A stretch of 59,130 bases of DNA from an uncultured Thermomicrobiales bacterium (lineage in GTDB: Bacteria > Chloroflexota > Chloroflexia > Thermomicrobiales > UBA6265). A model generated the notes under the pieces. It searched no databases. It saw nothing but the letters and a program-made list of their open reading frames with translations, and had not been told where the DNA came from. The DNA lies in the NCBI GenBank assembly GCA_902806325.1, contig CADCWE010000229.1, positions 1 through 59,130 on the forward strand. The letters are read 5' to 3'. A program made the position numbers and the translations under genes. Position 1 is the first letter of the stretch, and each line of letters opens with the position of its first letter. Below are positions 32,990 through 41,610 of the stretch, in pieces.

Positions 32990-34552
32990 ATGTCCACCCC
33001 CACCCAGCGCATCGTCGTCATCGGTTCCGGCTTTGGTGGCCTCGCCGCCGCCGTTCGTCTCGCCGCGCGCGGGCACCAAGTGACGCTGGTCGAGAAGCGA
33101 GACCAACCCGGCGGTCGGGCCTACGTCTACCGCCGGGATGGGTTCACCTTCGACGGCGGTCCGACGGTGATCACGGCGCCGTGGTTGATCACGGAATTGT
33201 TCGAGCTGGCCGGGAAACGCCCGGCGGACTACGTTTCGCTGGTCCCGATCGACCCGTTCTACCGGATCTTTTTCCCGGACGGGGCGCACTTCGACTACGC
33301 CGGTGACCGCGACCGGATGCTGGCCGAGATCCGCCGCGTCAGCCCGCACCCGGGGGACGCCGACGGCTACCTGGAGTTCGTCCGCCGCACGGAGCGCATC
33401 TTTGCCAAGGGCTTCACCGAGTTGGCGACCAAACCGTTCTTGCGCGTCGGCGACATGATCAAGATCGTGCCCGACCTGGTCAGGCTGGAAAGCCAGCGCT
33501 CCGTTTACGGCTTCATCGCCCGCTTCGTCGAAGACGACCGGCTGCGCCAGGTCCTCTCGTTCCACCCGCTGCTGGTCGGCGGCAACCCGTTCCAGACCAC
33601 CAGCATCTACACCCTGATCCACCACCTGGAGCGGGAGTGGGGCGTCTGGTTCGCGATGGGCGGCACCGGGGCGGTGGTCGATGCCCTGGTTCGGCTGTTC
33701 GGCGAACTGGGCGGCACGCTGCTGCTGGACGCGGAAGTCGGGGAGATCACGACCGAGGGGCGGCGCGCCACCGGCGTCCGGCTCAAGGACGGACGCGAGA
33801 TCCCGGCCGAGTCCGTGGTCTGCAACGCCGACGTCGCCGGCGCCTACCAGGGGTTGCTGCCGGCGGGCGTCCGCCGCAAGTACACCGACCGTCGGTTGGC
33901 CCGAACCCGCTACTCGATGTCCTTGGTCGTGATCTACTTCGGCACCGATCGCCAGTACCGGGGCGGGGACGGCCCGGTGCTGGCCCACCACGACATTATT
34001 CTCGGCCCCCGCTACGGGCCGCTCCTGGCCGACATCTTCAACCGCAAGACGCTGGCGGACGATTTCTCCCTCTACCTGCATACGCCGACGCTGACCGACT
34101 CCAGCCTGGCCCCGCCTGGCTGCGAGGCGTTCTACGTTCTTGCCCCGGTGCCCCACCTCGGCGGCGCCACGGACTGGGCGACGGCGGCCAAGCCGTACCG
34201 GGACAAGATCATGGGGTTTTTGGAAGAGCGTTACCTGCCGGGCTTGTCCAAACACCTGGTGACGGAGCACATGATCGACCCCCGCCACTTCCGGGACACG
34301 CTCAACTCGTACCTCGGGTCGGCCTTCTCGGTCGAGCCGATCCTGACCCAGTCCGCCTGGTTCCGCCCCCACAACCGCTCGGAAGAATTGCCGAACCTCT
34401 ATTTCGTCGGCGCGGGCACCCACCCCGGCGCCGGCCTGCCCGGTGTGCTCTGCTCGGCCAAGATCGCGGACGATTTGATCGCCGAGCCGTTGTCGAGGGA
34501 CACGCAACCGGGGGAGCGAAACGTGAGAACCGCTCAACCCAGCCACCGGTGA
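32990..34552 (+). CDS. crtI: CrtI-type phytoene desaturase/carotenoid oxidoreductase
   Basis: 520 residues. FAD motif 'IVVIGSGFGGLAAAVRLAAR' near 8, 'GGRAYVYRRDGFTFDGGPTV' near 39 (CrtI family), 'LSFHPLLVGGNPFQTTSIYT' near 190, 'VWFAMGGTGAVVDALVRLFG' near 220 and C-terminal 'LYFVGAGTHPGAGLPGVLCS' near 472 (FAD/substrate region). CrtI enzymes desaturate phytoene to lycopene at the membrane surface. Close relatives also act as isomerases or in diapocarotenoid routes, so the exact step is open. No crtB or other carotenoid gene is nearby. GAGGATCC precedes the ATG. The last 250 bases overlap the convergent toxin ORF. Confidence 0.88.
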   Translation: MSTPTQRIVVIGSGFGGLAAAVRLAARGHQVTLVEKRDQPGGRAYVYRRDGFTFDGGPTVITAPWLITELFELAGKRPADYVSLVPIDPFYRIFFPDGAHFDYAGDRDRMLAEIRRVSPHPGDADGYLEFVRRTERIFAKGFTELATKPFLRVGDMIKIVPDLVRLESQRSVYGFIARFVEDDRLRQVLSFHPLLVGGNPFQTTSIYTLIHHLEREWGVWFAMGGTGAVVDALVRLFGELGGTLLLDAEVGEITTEGRRATGVRLKDGREIPAESVVCNADVAGAYQGLLPAGVRRKYTDRRLARTRYSMSLVVIYFGTDRQYRGGDGPVLAHHDIILGPRYGPLLADIFNRKTLADDFSLYLHTPTLTDSSLAPPGCEAFYVLAPVPHLGGATDWATAAKPYRDKIMGFLEERYLPGLSKHLVTEHMIDPRHFRDTLNSYLGSAFSVEPILTQSAWFRPHNRSEELPNLYFVGAGTHPGAGLPGVLCSAKIADDLIAEPLSRDTQPGERNVRTAQPSHR

Positions 34553-34925
34553 TGGACCACCGGCCTAGCCGGTCTCGGATCGAGAACGTGTTCGGCGCGC
34601 CGTTGATGAAGGCGTGGGCGATGGACGCAGCGGCGGTCGGGGCCAGGACCGGTGCTTGGGGGACCACCAAAGTCCCCGGATGTCGCGGTCGCGACGGGGA
34701 CGGCCACTCGCCGACCCGATCCCGCCAGGCCCGATAGAGAAGCTCGAAATCGTCCCAGGTCTGCGACACCAACAAGTGGTCCGATCGGACCGCCATGGCC
34801 AGGACCTCGTGGTCGCTCGTCCCGTTCGAAATATCCGCCGGGGTTAACCAGACGTGGTGTCCGCGCGTTTCGCGCGACCGTCGCGGTTCGGACGCCGTGC
34901 TCTCATCGAGCACGATGTCGGCCAT
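34302..34925 (-). CDS. DUF5615 (PIN-like, Mut7-C-type) toxin of a toxin-antitoxin pair
   Basis: The open frame is 207 residues, but only about the first 124 lie outside the antisense of crtI. That part looks like a DUF5615 protein: 'MADIVLDEST', 'TRGHHVWLTPADI', 'DHEVLAMAVRSDHLLVSQTW' and 'DDFELLY', which match the LDE, RGH-x-V and D-x-DF/D-DF acidic positions of PIN-like RNases. The stop is reached only after 250 bases of overlap with crtI, and that segment is Arg/Ser-rich. So the natural C-terminus may have been lost by a frameshift near 34553. It starts six bases after the antitoxin stop. Confidence 0.62.
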   Translation of the reverse strand: MADIVLDESTASEPRRSRETRGHHVWLTPADISNGTSDHEVLAMAVRSDHLLVSQTWDDFELLYRAWRDRVGEWPSPSRPRHPGTLVVPQAPVLAPTAAASIAHAFINGAPNTFSIRDRLGRWSITGGWVERFSRFAPPVACPSTTARRSNRPRSWPSRAHRAGRRRGGCPRRRNRGSAILPSGCGGGTRRTGSGSARPRRPTRGTS

Positions 34926-34931
34926 GCCTCG

Positions 34932-35255
34932 CTACGCCATCCACCCTTCGTTAGGAAGCAGACGAATGACATCGATCGGCGCTCGATGGCGACGGGAGCA
35001 GGCGATGGCCGCCCGAACCGCGTCTTCCGGGAGGTTCCAATTGTTGGCCCCCTCGGCGACGCTCTCTCCGCTCGAGCGGATCGAGATCACCTCCCACACC
35101 GACGGGCATCCGCCCTTCGCGTCCACCTTCGCTTCGTGGCGCCCCGGCTTGTGCGGGTTCGGCACGATGGATTGGGCGATGAGCGCGTCCGCCTGCTCGT
35201 CGGTGACGACCGCCCCGTCCAACAGGATGGCTTGCTGCTGAACCGCCCAAGCCAT
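34932..35255 (-). CDS. DUF433 antitoxin
   Basis: 107 residues. The conserved block 'GGCPSVWEVISIRSSGESVA', then 'LPEDAVRAAIACSRRHRAPI', is the DUF433 winged-helix, a VapB-like antitoxin domain typically encoded just upstream of DUF5615 toxins. The first 45 residues form an extra N-terminal segment ('AWAVQQQAILLDGAVVTDEQ'). It probably binds and neutralises the toxin and represses its own operon. A 9-bp inverted repeat (35297-35334) lies about 40 bases upstream and may be the operator. Confidence 0.75.
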   Translation of the reverse strand: MAWAVQQQAILLDGAVVTDEQADALIAQSIVPNPHKPGRHEAKVDAKGGCPSVWEVISIRSSGESVAEGANNWNLPEDAVRAAIACSRRHRAPIDVIRLLPNEGWMA

Positions 35256-35296
35256 GGTGGGATCCTCTCGCCAACAACCTACCGGCCCGGGAAACG

Positions 35297-35334
35297 CCTT
35301 CTCTCCCGCGCCCCCGGACCGTTGAGAGAGAAGG
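35297..35334. repeat. Inverted repeat upstream of the toxin-antitoxin operon
   Basis: CCTTCTCTC (35297-35305) and its complement GAGAGAAGG (35326-35334), separated by 20 bases. It sits between the NYN gene stop (35373) and the DUF433 start (35255). It could be the antitoxin operator or a weak terminator for the NYN gene; the sequence does not decide. Confidence 0.4.
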
Positions 35335-35372
35335 GCGCCTCCCGTCGGGTTGGTTGGCGGGGCGCCTCGCCG

Positions 35373-36431
35373 CTACCCCGCGTCGGCGGCGACGACCGTC
35401 CGCCGTTCGCCGGGGGCGAGCACGTTGCCGCGGTTGTCCTCTTCGAACTCTTCCTCGAGTTCGGCTTCGTCGACGAACTCGTCGTCGTCCTCGTCGTCCT
35501 CGTACTCGTCGTCGTACTCGTCGTCGTACTCGTCGTCGGCGGCGACCGCGTCGGCGGCGGGGACGGTGCCGACGGCGATCACCTCGTCCTCGTCGTCCTC
35601 TTCCTCGCGGGGCAACCCTTCGTGGAGGTCAAGCGGGCGGCGGTACCCCGGCAGGGCGTCCTGGACCAGGGGGTGGGCCGGGTTGAGCTCGGTGGTGACG
35701 AGTTCCTGACCCTGGCCGTTGATGGTTTGGCGCTTGGTCAGGATGCCCTTGCGGAGGAACTCCATCACCTTGGCTTCGATGTGCTCCGAGGGCAGCAGGG
35801 TGCGGTCGAGGAATCGCCACAGGGTGCGGCTCATGTGGCTCTGGGTCGGCACAAAGCCGTCGTGCAACTGCTGCACGTAGGCGTTGATCGCCCGGATCAC
35901 CGCCAGGTCGACGTCGACCGACTGGGTGACCTGCAGCGGGTCTTCCTCGCCGGCGGCGGCGACCAGATCCGGGCTGACCGAGCCGGGCACGCCGCAGATC
36001 ACGACCCGCTTGCCGAGCCGGTTGCGCAGCGTCGTGACGACGCGGATGAAATCCTTGTCCCCGGTGAAGAGCAGAAAGGTCTTGATGTCCGGCCGCGCCA
36101 ACGCCGTGTTGACGATGTCGATCACGAAGTTGAGATCGGAGCGGGATTCGATCTTTTCGCGCCCCGCCTGGTCCGTCGTCCGTTTCGCCGGGTAGTGCTG
36201 GGCCTCGAACCCGGCGACGTCCAGGCGCATCCGGACCGGAGGCGGGTGCTGGTCGAAATCGGCGTAGGCGCGGGCAACCGCCATCAGACCGTAGCGCAGC
36301 GCCTTGTCGCGCCAGGAGAGGGGATCGGGTTCTCGGCCGTAGGAGTTGATCGTCGAGTAGCGGATGTTCTCGAAGTCCACGAAGACCGCCACTTCCCCGC
36401 CGGATCCCACTTGAGGTCCTTCGCTCGCCAT
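35373..36431 (-). CDS. NYN-domain (LabA/PIN-like) nuclease with long acidic tail
   Basis: 352 residues. 'EVAVFVDFENIRYSTINSYG' near 13 and 'SDLNFVIDIVNTALARPDIK', 'FLLFTGDKDFIRVVTTLRNR' near 105-150 carry the four Asp residues of NYN/LabA RNases. 'VVICGVPGSVSPDLVAAA' ends the core. About 180-270 ('YVQQLHDGFVPTQSHMSRTL') is a winged-helix-like OST-HTH region. The last about 75 residues are almost pure Asp/Glu with repeated 'DDEYDDEYDDEYEDDEDDDE'. It is cytoplasmic and probably acts on RNA; the acidic tail may block or guide RNA binding. The ATG at 36431 is directly before the domain. Confidence 0.87.
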   Translation of the reverse strand: MASEGPQVGSGGEVAVFVDFENIRYSTINSYGREPDPLSWRDKALRYGLMAVARAYADFDQHPPPVRMRLDVAGFEAQHYPAKRTTDQAGREKIESRSDLNFVIDIVNTALARPDIKTFLLFTGDKDFIRVVTTLRNRLGKRVVICGVPGSVSPDLVAAAGEEDPLQVTQSVDVDLAVIRAINAYVQQLHDGFVPTQSHMSRTLWRFLDRTLLPSEHIEAKVMEFLRKGILTKRQTINGQGQELVTTELNPAHPLVQDALPGYRRPLDLHEGLPREEEDDEDEVIAVGTVPAADAVAADDEYDDEYDDEYEDDEDDDEFVDEAELEEEFEEDNRGNVLAPGERRTVVAADAG

Positions 36432-36669
36432 TGCTGCCTCCACCGCCGTTCCACTACCGCGCCGGAACCGGGGACGGATCGCGCCGATCTGGATTCGAGA
36501 TTCGCGGTCCGCCCATAGCCCGGCGCTAGCCATTACCGACGGGCGCGTCGCCCGTCCTCCGCCATGGATTCCGGCGCCCGCCCGCGCCGCGCGCGGACCG
36601 GGCCAGCCCCGGAACCGGCCACAGTCTAGCATGGGCGATCCGGCCGGTTTGCGGCCGGCGTCGAGACGG

Positions 36670-37680
36670 TCACGCGCCCGCCGCCCGCGCGCCCAGGATC
36701 GCCGCCCCGACCACCCCGGAATTGTCGCCCAGACCGGCCCGAACGATCGCGACCGCCGCGCCGGGCACCGGCAGCGACTCCCGCTTCGCCCGCGCCGCCG
36801 CGAAGTCGAAGAGCAGATCGACCGCCTCGATCACGCCGCCGCCGAGGATGATCCGGGTCGGGCTGATCAGGTTGATCGCCGAGGACAGGCCGAGGCCGAG
36901 GTAGCGCGCCGCGTCGGTGATCGTCTCGACCACCAGCTCGTCCCCGGCCGCCACCGCCTTGGCCAGGATCCCGGAGCGCAGCGCCGCGCCGCCCGGTTCG
37001 TTCTCCTTAATCTCCGCCAGCATGTCCGACAGCACCGAGGTCCGGCCCCGGCGCAATTCGCCGAGGAGCGCCTTCGTGATCGCCGTCCGCGAGGCGTAGG
37101 CTTCGAGGTGGCCGCGCCCGCCGCAGCCGCAGAGGCGACCGTCGGCGGCGATGGTCAGATGGCCGATCTCGCCGGCGGTGCCGGCCGCGCCGGGCACGAG
37201 TTCGCCGTTCCGCACCAGCGCCCCGCCGACGCCGGTGCCGACGAAGACGCAGACGAAATCCGGCGCGCCCTTGCCGGCGCCGAAGGCCGCCTCGCCCATC
37301 GCCGCGATCTGGACGTCGTTGCGCAGCGCCGCCGGCACCCCGTAGCGCTCGGTCAGCAGGGCGGCCATCGGCAGGTCGACCGTCGCCTGGCTGAGGTTGG
37401 GGGCGCCGCGGAGGACGCCCCGCTCGGCATCCACCTGGCCGGCGATGCCGACCCCGATGCCGCCGATGACCTCCTTCTTCTCCAGCGCGGCGGCGGCGAT
37501 CGCCTGGTCGGCGGTGCCGTAGATCCGCTCCATCAGCTCGTCCGGCCCGTCGTCCGGTTTGGTCTTTTTCTTCCCGGTCCCGAGCACCTTGCCGGAATGG
37601 AGGTCGACCACCGCCGCCAGCACCTTGGTGCCGCCGAAATCGACCCCGAGCGCGTACCGACCCCGGTCTTTGCCCGCCAT
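36670..37680 (-). CDS. ROK family sugar kinase (glucokinase-like)
   Basis: 336 residues. 'ALGVDFGGTKVLAAVVDL' at the start is the phosphate-binding loop, 'ALRNDVQIAAMGEAAFGAGK' near 115 holds the catalytic Asp, 'VFVGTGVGGALVRNGELVPG' near 140 is the ROK signature and 'GEIGHLTIAADGRLCGCGGR' near 163 begins the zinc-site region. The third Cys of the usual C-x-C-G-x-x-G-C motif is His here ('CGCGGRGHLE'). It phosphorylates glucose or a related hexose with ATP, unless it is a regulator that lost its HTH. The ATG at 37680 has GGAGAGGG upstream. Follows the LLM gene by 20 bases, so probably co-transcribed. Confidence 0.87.
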   Translation of the reverse strand: MAGKDRGRYALGVDFGGTKVLAAVVDLHSGKVLGTGKKKTKPDDGPDELMERIYGTADQAIAAAALEKKEVIGGIGVGIAGQVDAERGVLRGAPNLSQATVDLPMAALLTERYGVPAALRNDVQIAAMGEAAFGAGKGAPDFVCVFVGTGVGGALVRNGELVPGAAGTAGEIGHLTIAADGRLCGCGGRGHLEAYASRTAITKALLGELRRGRTSVLSDMLAEIKENEPGGAALRSGILAKAVAAGDELVVETITDAARYLGLGLSSAINLISPTRIILGGGVIEAVDLLFDFAAARAKRESLPVPGAAVAIVRAGLGDNSGVVGAAILGARAAGA

Positions 37681-37700
37681 GCTGGCCCTCTCCCCGTTCG

Positions 37701-38642
37701 TCACCCGCGGTCGAGCAGTTCCAGCACCGGGGCGAGCGCCTCGACCGCCGCCTCGCCGCTGGTCGTCGGCATCAGTTGGACGTGGGAGACGCCTTCGGCG
37801 GCGAAGCCGCGCAGCGCCGCCGCGATCTCCTCGGCCGACCCGGCCAGGGGGCGCGGCGCGTAGTCGGCGCCGGCCAGCGCGGCGTCCAACCCCGGCGGCA
37901 CCACCAGCAGCCCGATCGTGCGACCCAGGCTGGCCGGGTCTCGCCCTTCAGCGGCGCAGGCGGCGTCGAGCGCCTCTCGCAGCGGCGGCACGGCCGCCGG
38001 TGTGTTCTCGTGCGGCACCAGCCAGCCGTTCCAGAGGTCGGCGTGCTGGGCGCAGAGGCGCAGCATCCTGGGTCCGGAGGCGAGGGCGCCGATCAGGATC
38101 GGCGGCCCTTGGGGGCGCGGCCCGCGCGGGCGCAGCACGCAGTCGCGGGCGGTGTAGTACTGCCCCTGGTGGTCGACCGCGCCGTCGCGCAGCAGCGTTT
38201 TGATCAGCCCGACCGCTTCCGCGAACCGGCCAACCCGGTGGTCGTAGGGGTAACCGAAGGCGGCGTACTCCGGCTCGTGCCACCCGGCGCCGAGGCCGAG
38301 GATCAGGCGCCCGCCGGAGACCTCGTCCAGGGTGTCGGCCATCTTGGCCAGCAGGGCCGGGTTGCGGAACCCGGTGCAGAGCACCAGCGTCCCCAGCTCC
38401 ATCCGCGCCGTGCTCGCCGCCAGCGCCGACAACAGCGACCAGCACTCCCACGGCCCGTGCGCCGGTTGCCCCTCCGCCTTAAAGATCAGGTGGTCCGGGA
38501 TCCAGAACGAGTCGAACCCGACCGCCTCCGAGCGCTCCGCCATCCGCCGGATGTCGGCCCAGCGCAGTGCCCCGTCCCGCATCCCCCCCTGCATCGCGGA
38601 CACGAACATCCCGACCTTTAACGGTCGCCCCGATTCGCCCAC
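37701..38642 (-). CDS. LLM-class (F420-type) flavin oxidoreductase, copy 1
   Basis: 313 residues, TIM-barrel luciferase-like fold: 'KVGMFVSAMQGGMRDGALRW' at the start, 'SEAVGFDSFWIPDHLIF' near 35, 'GTLVLCTGFRNPALLAKMAD' near 77, 'GGRLILGLGAGWHEPEY' near 102 (cofactor phosphate loop) and 'GPPILIGALASGPRMLRLCA' near 160. Such enzymes use F420 or FMN for hydride transfer on many substrates. GTG 38642 preceded by AGGAGGG is the best start. First of three tandem paralogues in reverse order; all keep the 'GAGW(H/N)E(P/A)E' loop, so all look active. Confidence 0.86.
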   Translation of the reverse strand: MGESGRPLKVGMFVSAMQGGMRDGALRWADIRRMAERSEAVGFDSFWIPDHLIFKAEGQPAHGPWECWSLLSALAASTARMELGTLVLCTGFRNPALLAKMADTLDEVSGGRLILGLGAGWHEPEYAAFGYPYDHRVGRFAEAVGLIKTLLRDGAVDHQGQYYTARDCVLRPRGPRPQGPPILIGALASGPRMLRLCAQHADLWNGWLVPHENTPAAVPPLREALDAACAAEGRDPASLGRTIGLLVVPPGLDAALAGADYAPRPLAGSAEEIAAALRGFAAEGVSHVQLMPTTSGEAAVEALAPVLELLDRG

Positions 38643-38735
38643 CGTACCCTCCTGCGTCGCCGAACCGGGGGGCATTATCAACGAACGGCGCCGGAAGTGG
38701 TCGCGGTCGCCGCCGTTGGGGGACAAAGGAATAAT

Positions 38736-39674
38736 CTATCGCGAAGGTTCCCGTGCATCACGGTCGAGCAGGGCAAGCACCGGGGACAACGCCTCGATTG
38801 AGTCGACCGTGATCGGGTCGAGGACGAGTTGGACGTGGGCCACGCCGGAGCGGGCGACGGCACGGAGCACGTCGGCCAAGGCTTCGGGGCGGCCTTCGAG
38901 CGGGGGCGAGGTGCCGTAGCTGGAGACGCGGCCGCGGGCGCCGGGGAGTCCGATCAGGAGGGCGACGGTGCGCTCCAGGGTCGCCGGGTCGCGGCCGGCG
39001 GCGCGGCAGGCGGTGTCCACGCGGGCCAGCAGCGGCGGCAGGGCGGCCGGGTCGTTGCCGAAGTCGGCGTACCAGGCGTTCCAGGAATCCACGAACGGCA
39101 GGGTCAGGCCGAGGACGCGGGGGCCGAGGCTGCCGATCATCAGCGGCGGGCCGTCCGGGCGTGGGCCGCGCGGGGTAAGGACGCAGTCGCGGGCCTGGTG
39201 GTAGTCCCCAGCGAAGTCGATCGCACCGTCGCGGAGCAGGGTGCGGATGATGGTGAACGCTTCCGCGAAGCGGTCCACCCGGTGGTCGAACGGGAACCCG
39301 AAGGCGGCGAACTCGGCCTCATTCCAGCCGGCGCCGACGCCGAGGACCAACCGACCCCCGCTGATCTCTTCGACCGTGGCCGCCTTCTTGGCCAGCATCG
39401 CCGGGTTGTGGAAGCCGAGGCAGGCGACCAGCGGGCCGATCTCGACCCGCCGCGTGGTCGTCGCCAGCGCCGCCAGCAGCGACCACGCCTCCCACGGCCC
39501 GACCGGTTCCGCCCCCCGGTCCCGGTAGAGCAGGTGGTCGCCGACCCAGAGCGAGTCGAACCCGGCGCCCTCGGCCGTGCGCGCCATCTCGGCCAGCTCG
39601 GCCCACGGGACGTGGCGCTCGGCCTCCGGCAATTGGACCCCGACCTTGAGCGGGCGGCGACGCGATTCGCTCAT
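38736..39674 (-). CDS. LLM-class (F420-type) flavin oxidoreductase, copy 2
   Basis: 312 residues with the same layout: 'LKVGVQLPEAERHVPWAELA', 'TAEGAGFDSLWVGDHLLYRD' near 34, 'GPLVACLGFHNPAMLAKKAA' near 78, 'GGRLVLGVGAGWNEAEFAAF' near 102 and 'GPPLMIGSLGPRVLGLTLPF' near 160. It starts at ATG 39674 within the stop of copy 3 (ATGA overlap), so the two are translationally coupled. It differs most from copies 1 and 3 in the C-terminal half, where substrate contacts lie. The 93-base gap to copy 1 has no terminator. Confidence 0.86.
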   Translation of the reverse strand: MSESRRRPLKVGVQLPEAERHVPWAELAEMARTAEGAGFDSLWVGDHLLYRDRGAEPVGPWEAWSLLAALATTTRRVEIGPLVACLGFHNPAMLAKKAATVEEISGGRLVLGVGAGWNEAEFAAFGFPFDHRVDRFAEAFTIIRTLLRDGAIDFAGDYHQARDCVLTPRGPRPDGPPLMIGSLGPRVLGLTLPFVDSWNAWYADFGNDPAALPPLLARVDTACRAAGRDPATLERTVALLIGLPGARGRVSSYGTSPPLEGRPEALADVLRAVARSGVAHVQLVLDPITVDSIEALSPVLALLDRDAREPSR

Positions 39675-40702
39675 CCGGCGCCGTCCCCGTCCAGGCGCGC
39701 GATCACGCCGGCGAACCACTCGACGCTTTCCGGGGTGCATGGGTCTAGCCCGCAGACGAAGTGTTGGATGCCGAGGGCGCGGAAGGACCGAATGGCGTCG
39801 GCCAGCGCGTCCTCGTCGCCTTCCATCGCGTCGGGCCGCACGCCGAGGTAGCCGGGGAGGGCGATGTTGGCGCCGGCCGTGCGGACCACGCTCGCCGGGT
39901 CGCGCCCGACCTCGCGGCAGGCCGCGTCCAGCGCGTCCAGCTTCGGCTTGAGGTCCTCGCCCGATCGCTGCCAGCCGGAGTTCCAGGCGTCGGCGTAGCG
40001 GGCCAACAGCCCCAGCATCCGAGGGCCAGAGCTGCCGATCAGGATCGGCGGGCCGCCGGATTCTGCCCGCGGGCCGCGGGGCAGGTTGAGCATCCCCTCG
40101 GCCTGGAAGAACTCCCCGTCGACATCGGCGCGGCCGTCGCGCAGCATGCCGTGGATGATCCGGATCGCGTCCTCGAAGCGGCCAACCCGGTGGTCGAACG
40201 GGAAGCCGAATTGGCGGTACTCCGGCTCGTGCCAGCCGGCGCCCAGGCCGAGGATGAACCGCCCCTGCCCGATCTCGTCGATCGCCTCGGCCATCTTGGC
40301 GATGACGCCGGGGTTGCGGAACCCGGTGCAGGCGACCAGGCAGCCGATCTGGATCGCGCTCCCGTTGGTGGCCGCCGCCAACCCGGCCATCGTCGTCCAG
40401 CACTCCCAGATCCCGCGCGGCGCGGTTCCCGCCGGCAGTTCGAAGACCAGGTGGTCGGCGAACCAGACCGCGTCGAACCCGACCGCGTCCGCCGTTTGGG
40501 TGATCGCCAGCATGTCGGCGAACCGCGGCGTCGGCCCAAACGCCGACCCTTCCGAGATCGGCACCATCAGGCCGAGACCCATCGCCCGGCCGGGGCGGGG
40601 GGACGGCCACCGGTGGGGACCGGGGTTCGGGGTCCGGGGTCTGGGGCCTGGCGGGGCATTCGGGGCATCGGCGCCCTTCGTTTCGCTGGAGTCACCGATC
40701 AT
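39671..40702 (-). CDS. LLM-class (F420-type) flavin oxidoreductase, copy 3
   Basis: 343 residues. A Pro-rich N-terminal extension of about 40 residues precedes 'GLGLMVPISEGSAFGPTPRF'; then 'TADAVGFDAVWFADHLVFEL' near 69, 'GCLVACTGFRNPGVIAKMAE' near 115, 'QGRFILGLGAGWHEPEYRQF' near 140 and 'GPPILIGSSGPRMLGLLARY' near 200. The ATG at 40702 has GGGAGGG eight bases upstream; a later ATG (residue 41) would remove the extension and is possible. Lies 62 bases after the ABC permease on the same strand. Confidence 0.86.
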   Translation of the reverse strand: MIGDSSETKGADAPNAPPGPRPRTPNPGPHRWPSPRPGRAMGLGLMVPISEGSAFGPTPRFADMLAITQTADAVGFDAVWFADHLVFELPAGTAPRGIWECWTTMAGLAAATNGSAIQIGCLVACTGFRNPGVIAKMAEAIDEIGQGRFILGLGAGWHEPEYRQFGFPFDHRVGRFEDAIRIIHGMLRDGRADVDGEFFQAEGMLNLPRGPRAESGGPPILIGSSGPRMLGLLARYADAWNSGWQRSGEDLKPKLDALDAACREVGRDPASVVRTAGANIALPGYLGVRPDAMEGDEDALADAIRSFRALGIQHFVCGLDPCTPESVEWFAGVIARLDGDGAG

Positions 40703-40764
40703 GGACGTACCCTCCCTGGCAAACGGCCCTGCGCCACGACAATCCCCAGCCCCCAGCCCCCCGT

Positions 40765-41553
40765 CTACTCCAGGTTCATCCGCCGCAACCGCCACGCCGC
40801 GAGGACGACCGAGACGACCGAGACGACGACGACGACGATCAGGGCGGCCCGGAGGCCGGTGGCGTTGTCCAGGGTGTAGGCGGGATCGTCGAGCCGGTCG
40901 ACGAAGATGGACTCGACGTAGTGGCGGATGCTGACGATCCGGATCCCGGTCAGGAAGCGCCCCAAGAGGCTTTCCCAGACGAAGACGTAGACGATCCCAA
41001 CCAGCAGCGCCCGCGGGATCACCAGGCTGACGAAGAGGAACACGGAGGCGGTGGCGACGACCCCGGCGGTGGCGGCGACGAGCATCGGCCCCAACACGGA
41101 GGTCAAATCGAGGTTCTCGGCGGCGCGGCGGAAAACCGGCTGGTAGTCGCTGGCCGCGACCCGGACGATGCCGTAGGTCGCGAGCAGCCCGGCCAGCACC
41201 GCCGGCACGGCGACCACCAGCACCCCGAGCAGCTTCTCGAACGCGATCCGCAGCCGCCCCATCGGCTTCATCGTCAGGTACGGCAGCGTCCGGTCCTCGA
41301 CCTCGTTGCCGAGCGCCCCGGTGGCCAGGATCAGGACCATGATCGGCAGCAACGTCGGCGCCATCAGGCCCCGGAAGACGACCTCGACCAGATAGTCGCG
41401 CGGCGTCGCGACGGTGGTGTTGATCAGGTAGATCAGCGCGAACAGGCACGGGATGGCCGACATCGCGACGACGACGCGGACGGCCTTGCCGCCGAGGAAT
41501 TGGCGGACCGTCAGGGTGGTGACGGGGAAGGTGCGCCAGAAGAGGTTGGTCAT
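40765..41553 (-). CDS. ABC-2-type exporter permease (second set)
   Basis: 262 residues with six predicted membrane helices, for example 'VRVVVAMSAIPCLFALIYLI' near 25, 'LLPIMVLILATGALGNEVED' near 68 (the intracellular 'NEVEDRT' coupling segment), 'LLGVLVVAVPAVLAGLLATY' near 108, 'VATASVFLFVSLVIPRALLV' near 165 and 'LRAALIVVVVVSVVSVVLAA' at the end. This fits the ABC-2/NatB-type half-transporter that pairs with the ATPase at 41611. The cargo is unknown. Lies 57 bases after the ATPase stop. Confidence 0.82.
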   Translation of the reverse strand: MTNLFWRTFPVTTLTVRQFLGGKAVRVVVAMSAIPCLFALIYLINTTVATPRDYLVEVVFRGLMAPTLLPIMVLILATGALGNEVEDRTLPYLTMKPMGRLRIAFEKLLGVLVVAVPAVLAGLLATYGIVRVAASDYQPVFRRAAENLDLTSVLGPMLVAATAGVVATASVFLFVSLVIPRALLVGIVYVFVWESLLGRFLTGIRIVSIRHYVESIFVDRLDDPAYTLDNATGLRAALIVVVVVSVVSVVLAAWRLRRMNLE

Positions 41554-41610
41554 CGAAGGATTACCTCGGCGGCGAGACTCACCGCGATCCCGTGGATCCC
41601 ACCAACCACG

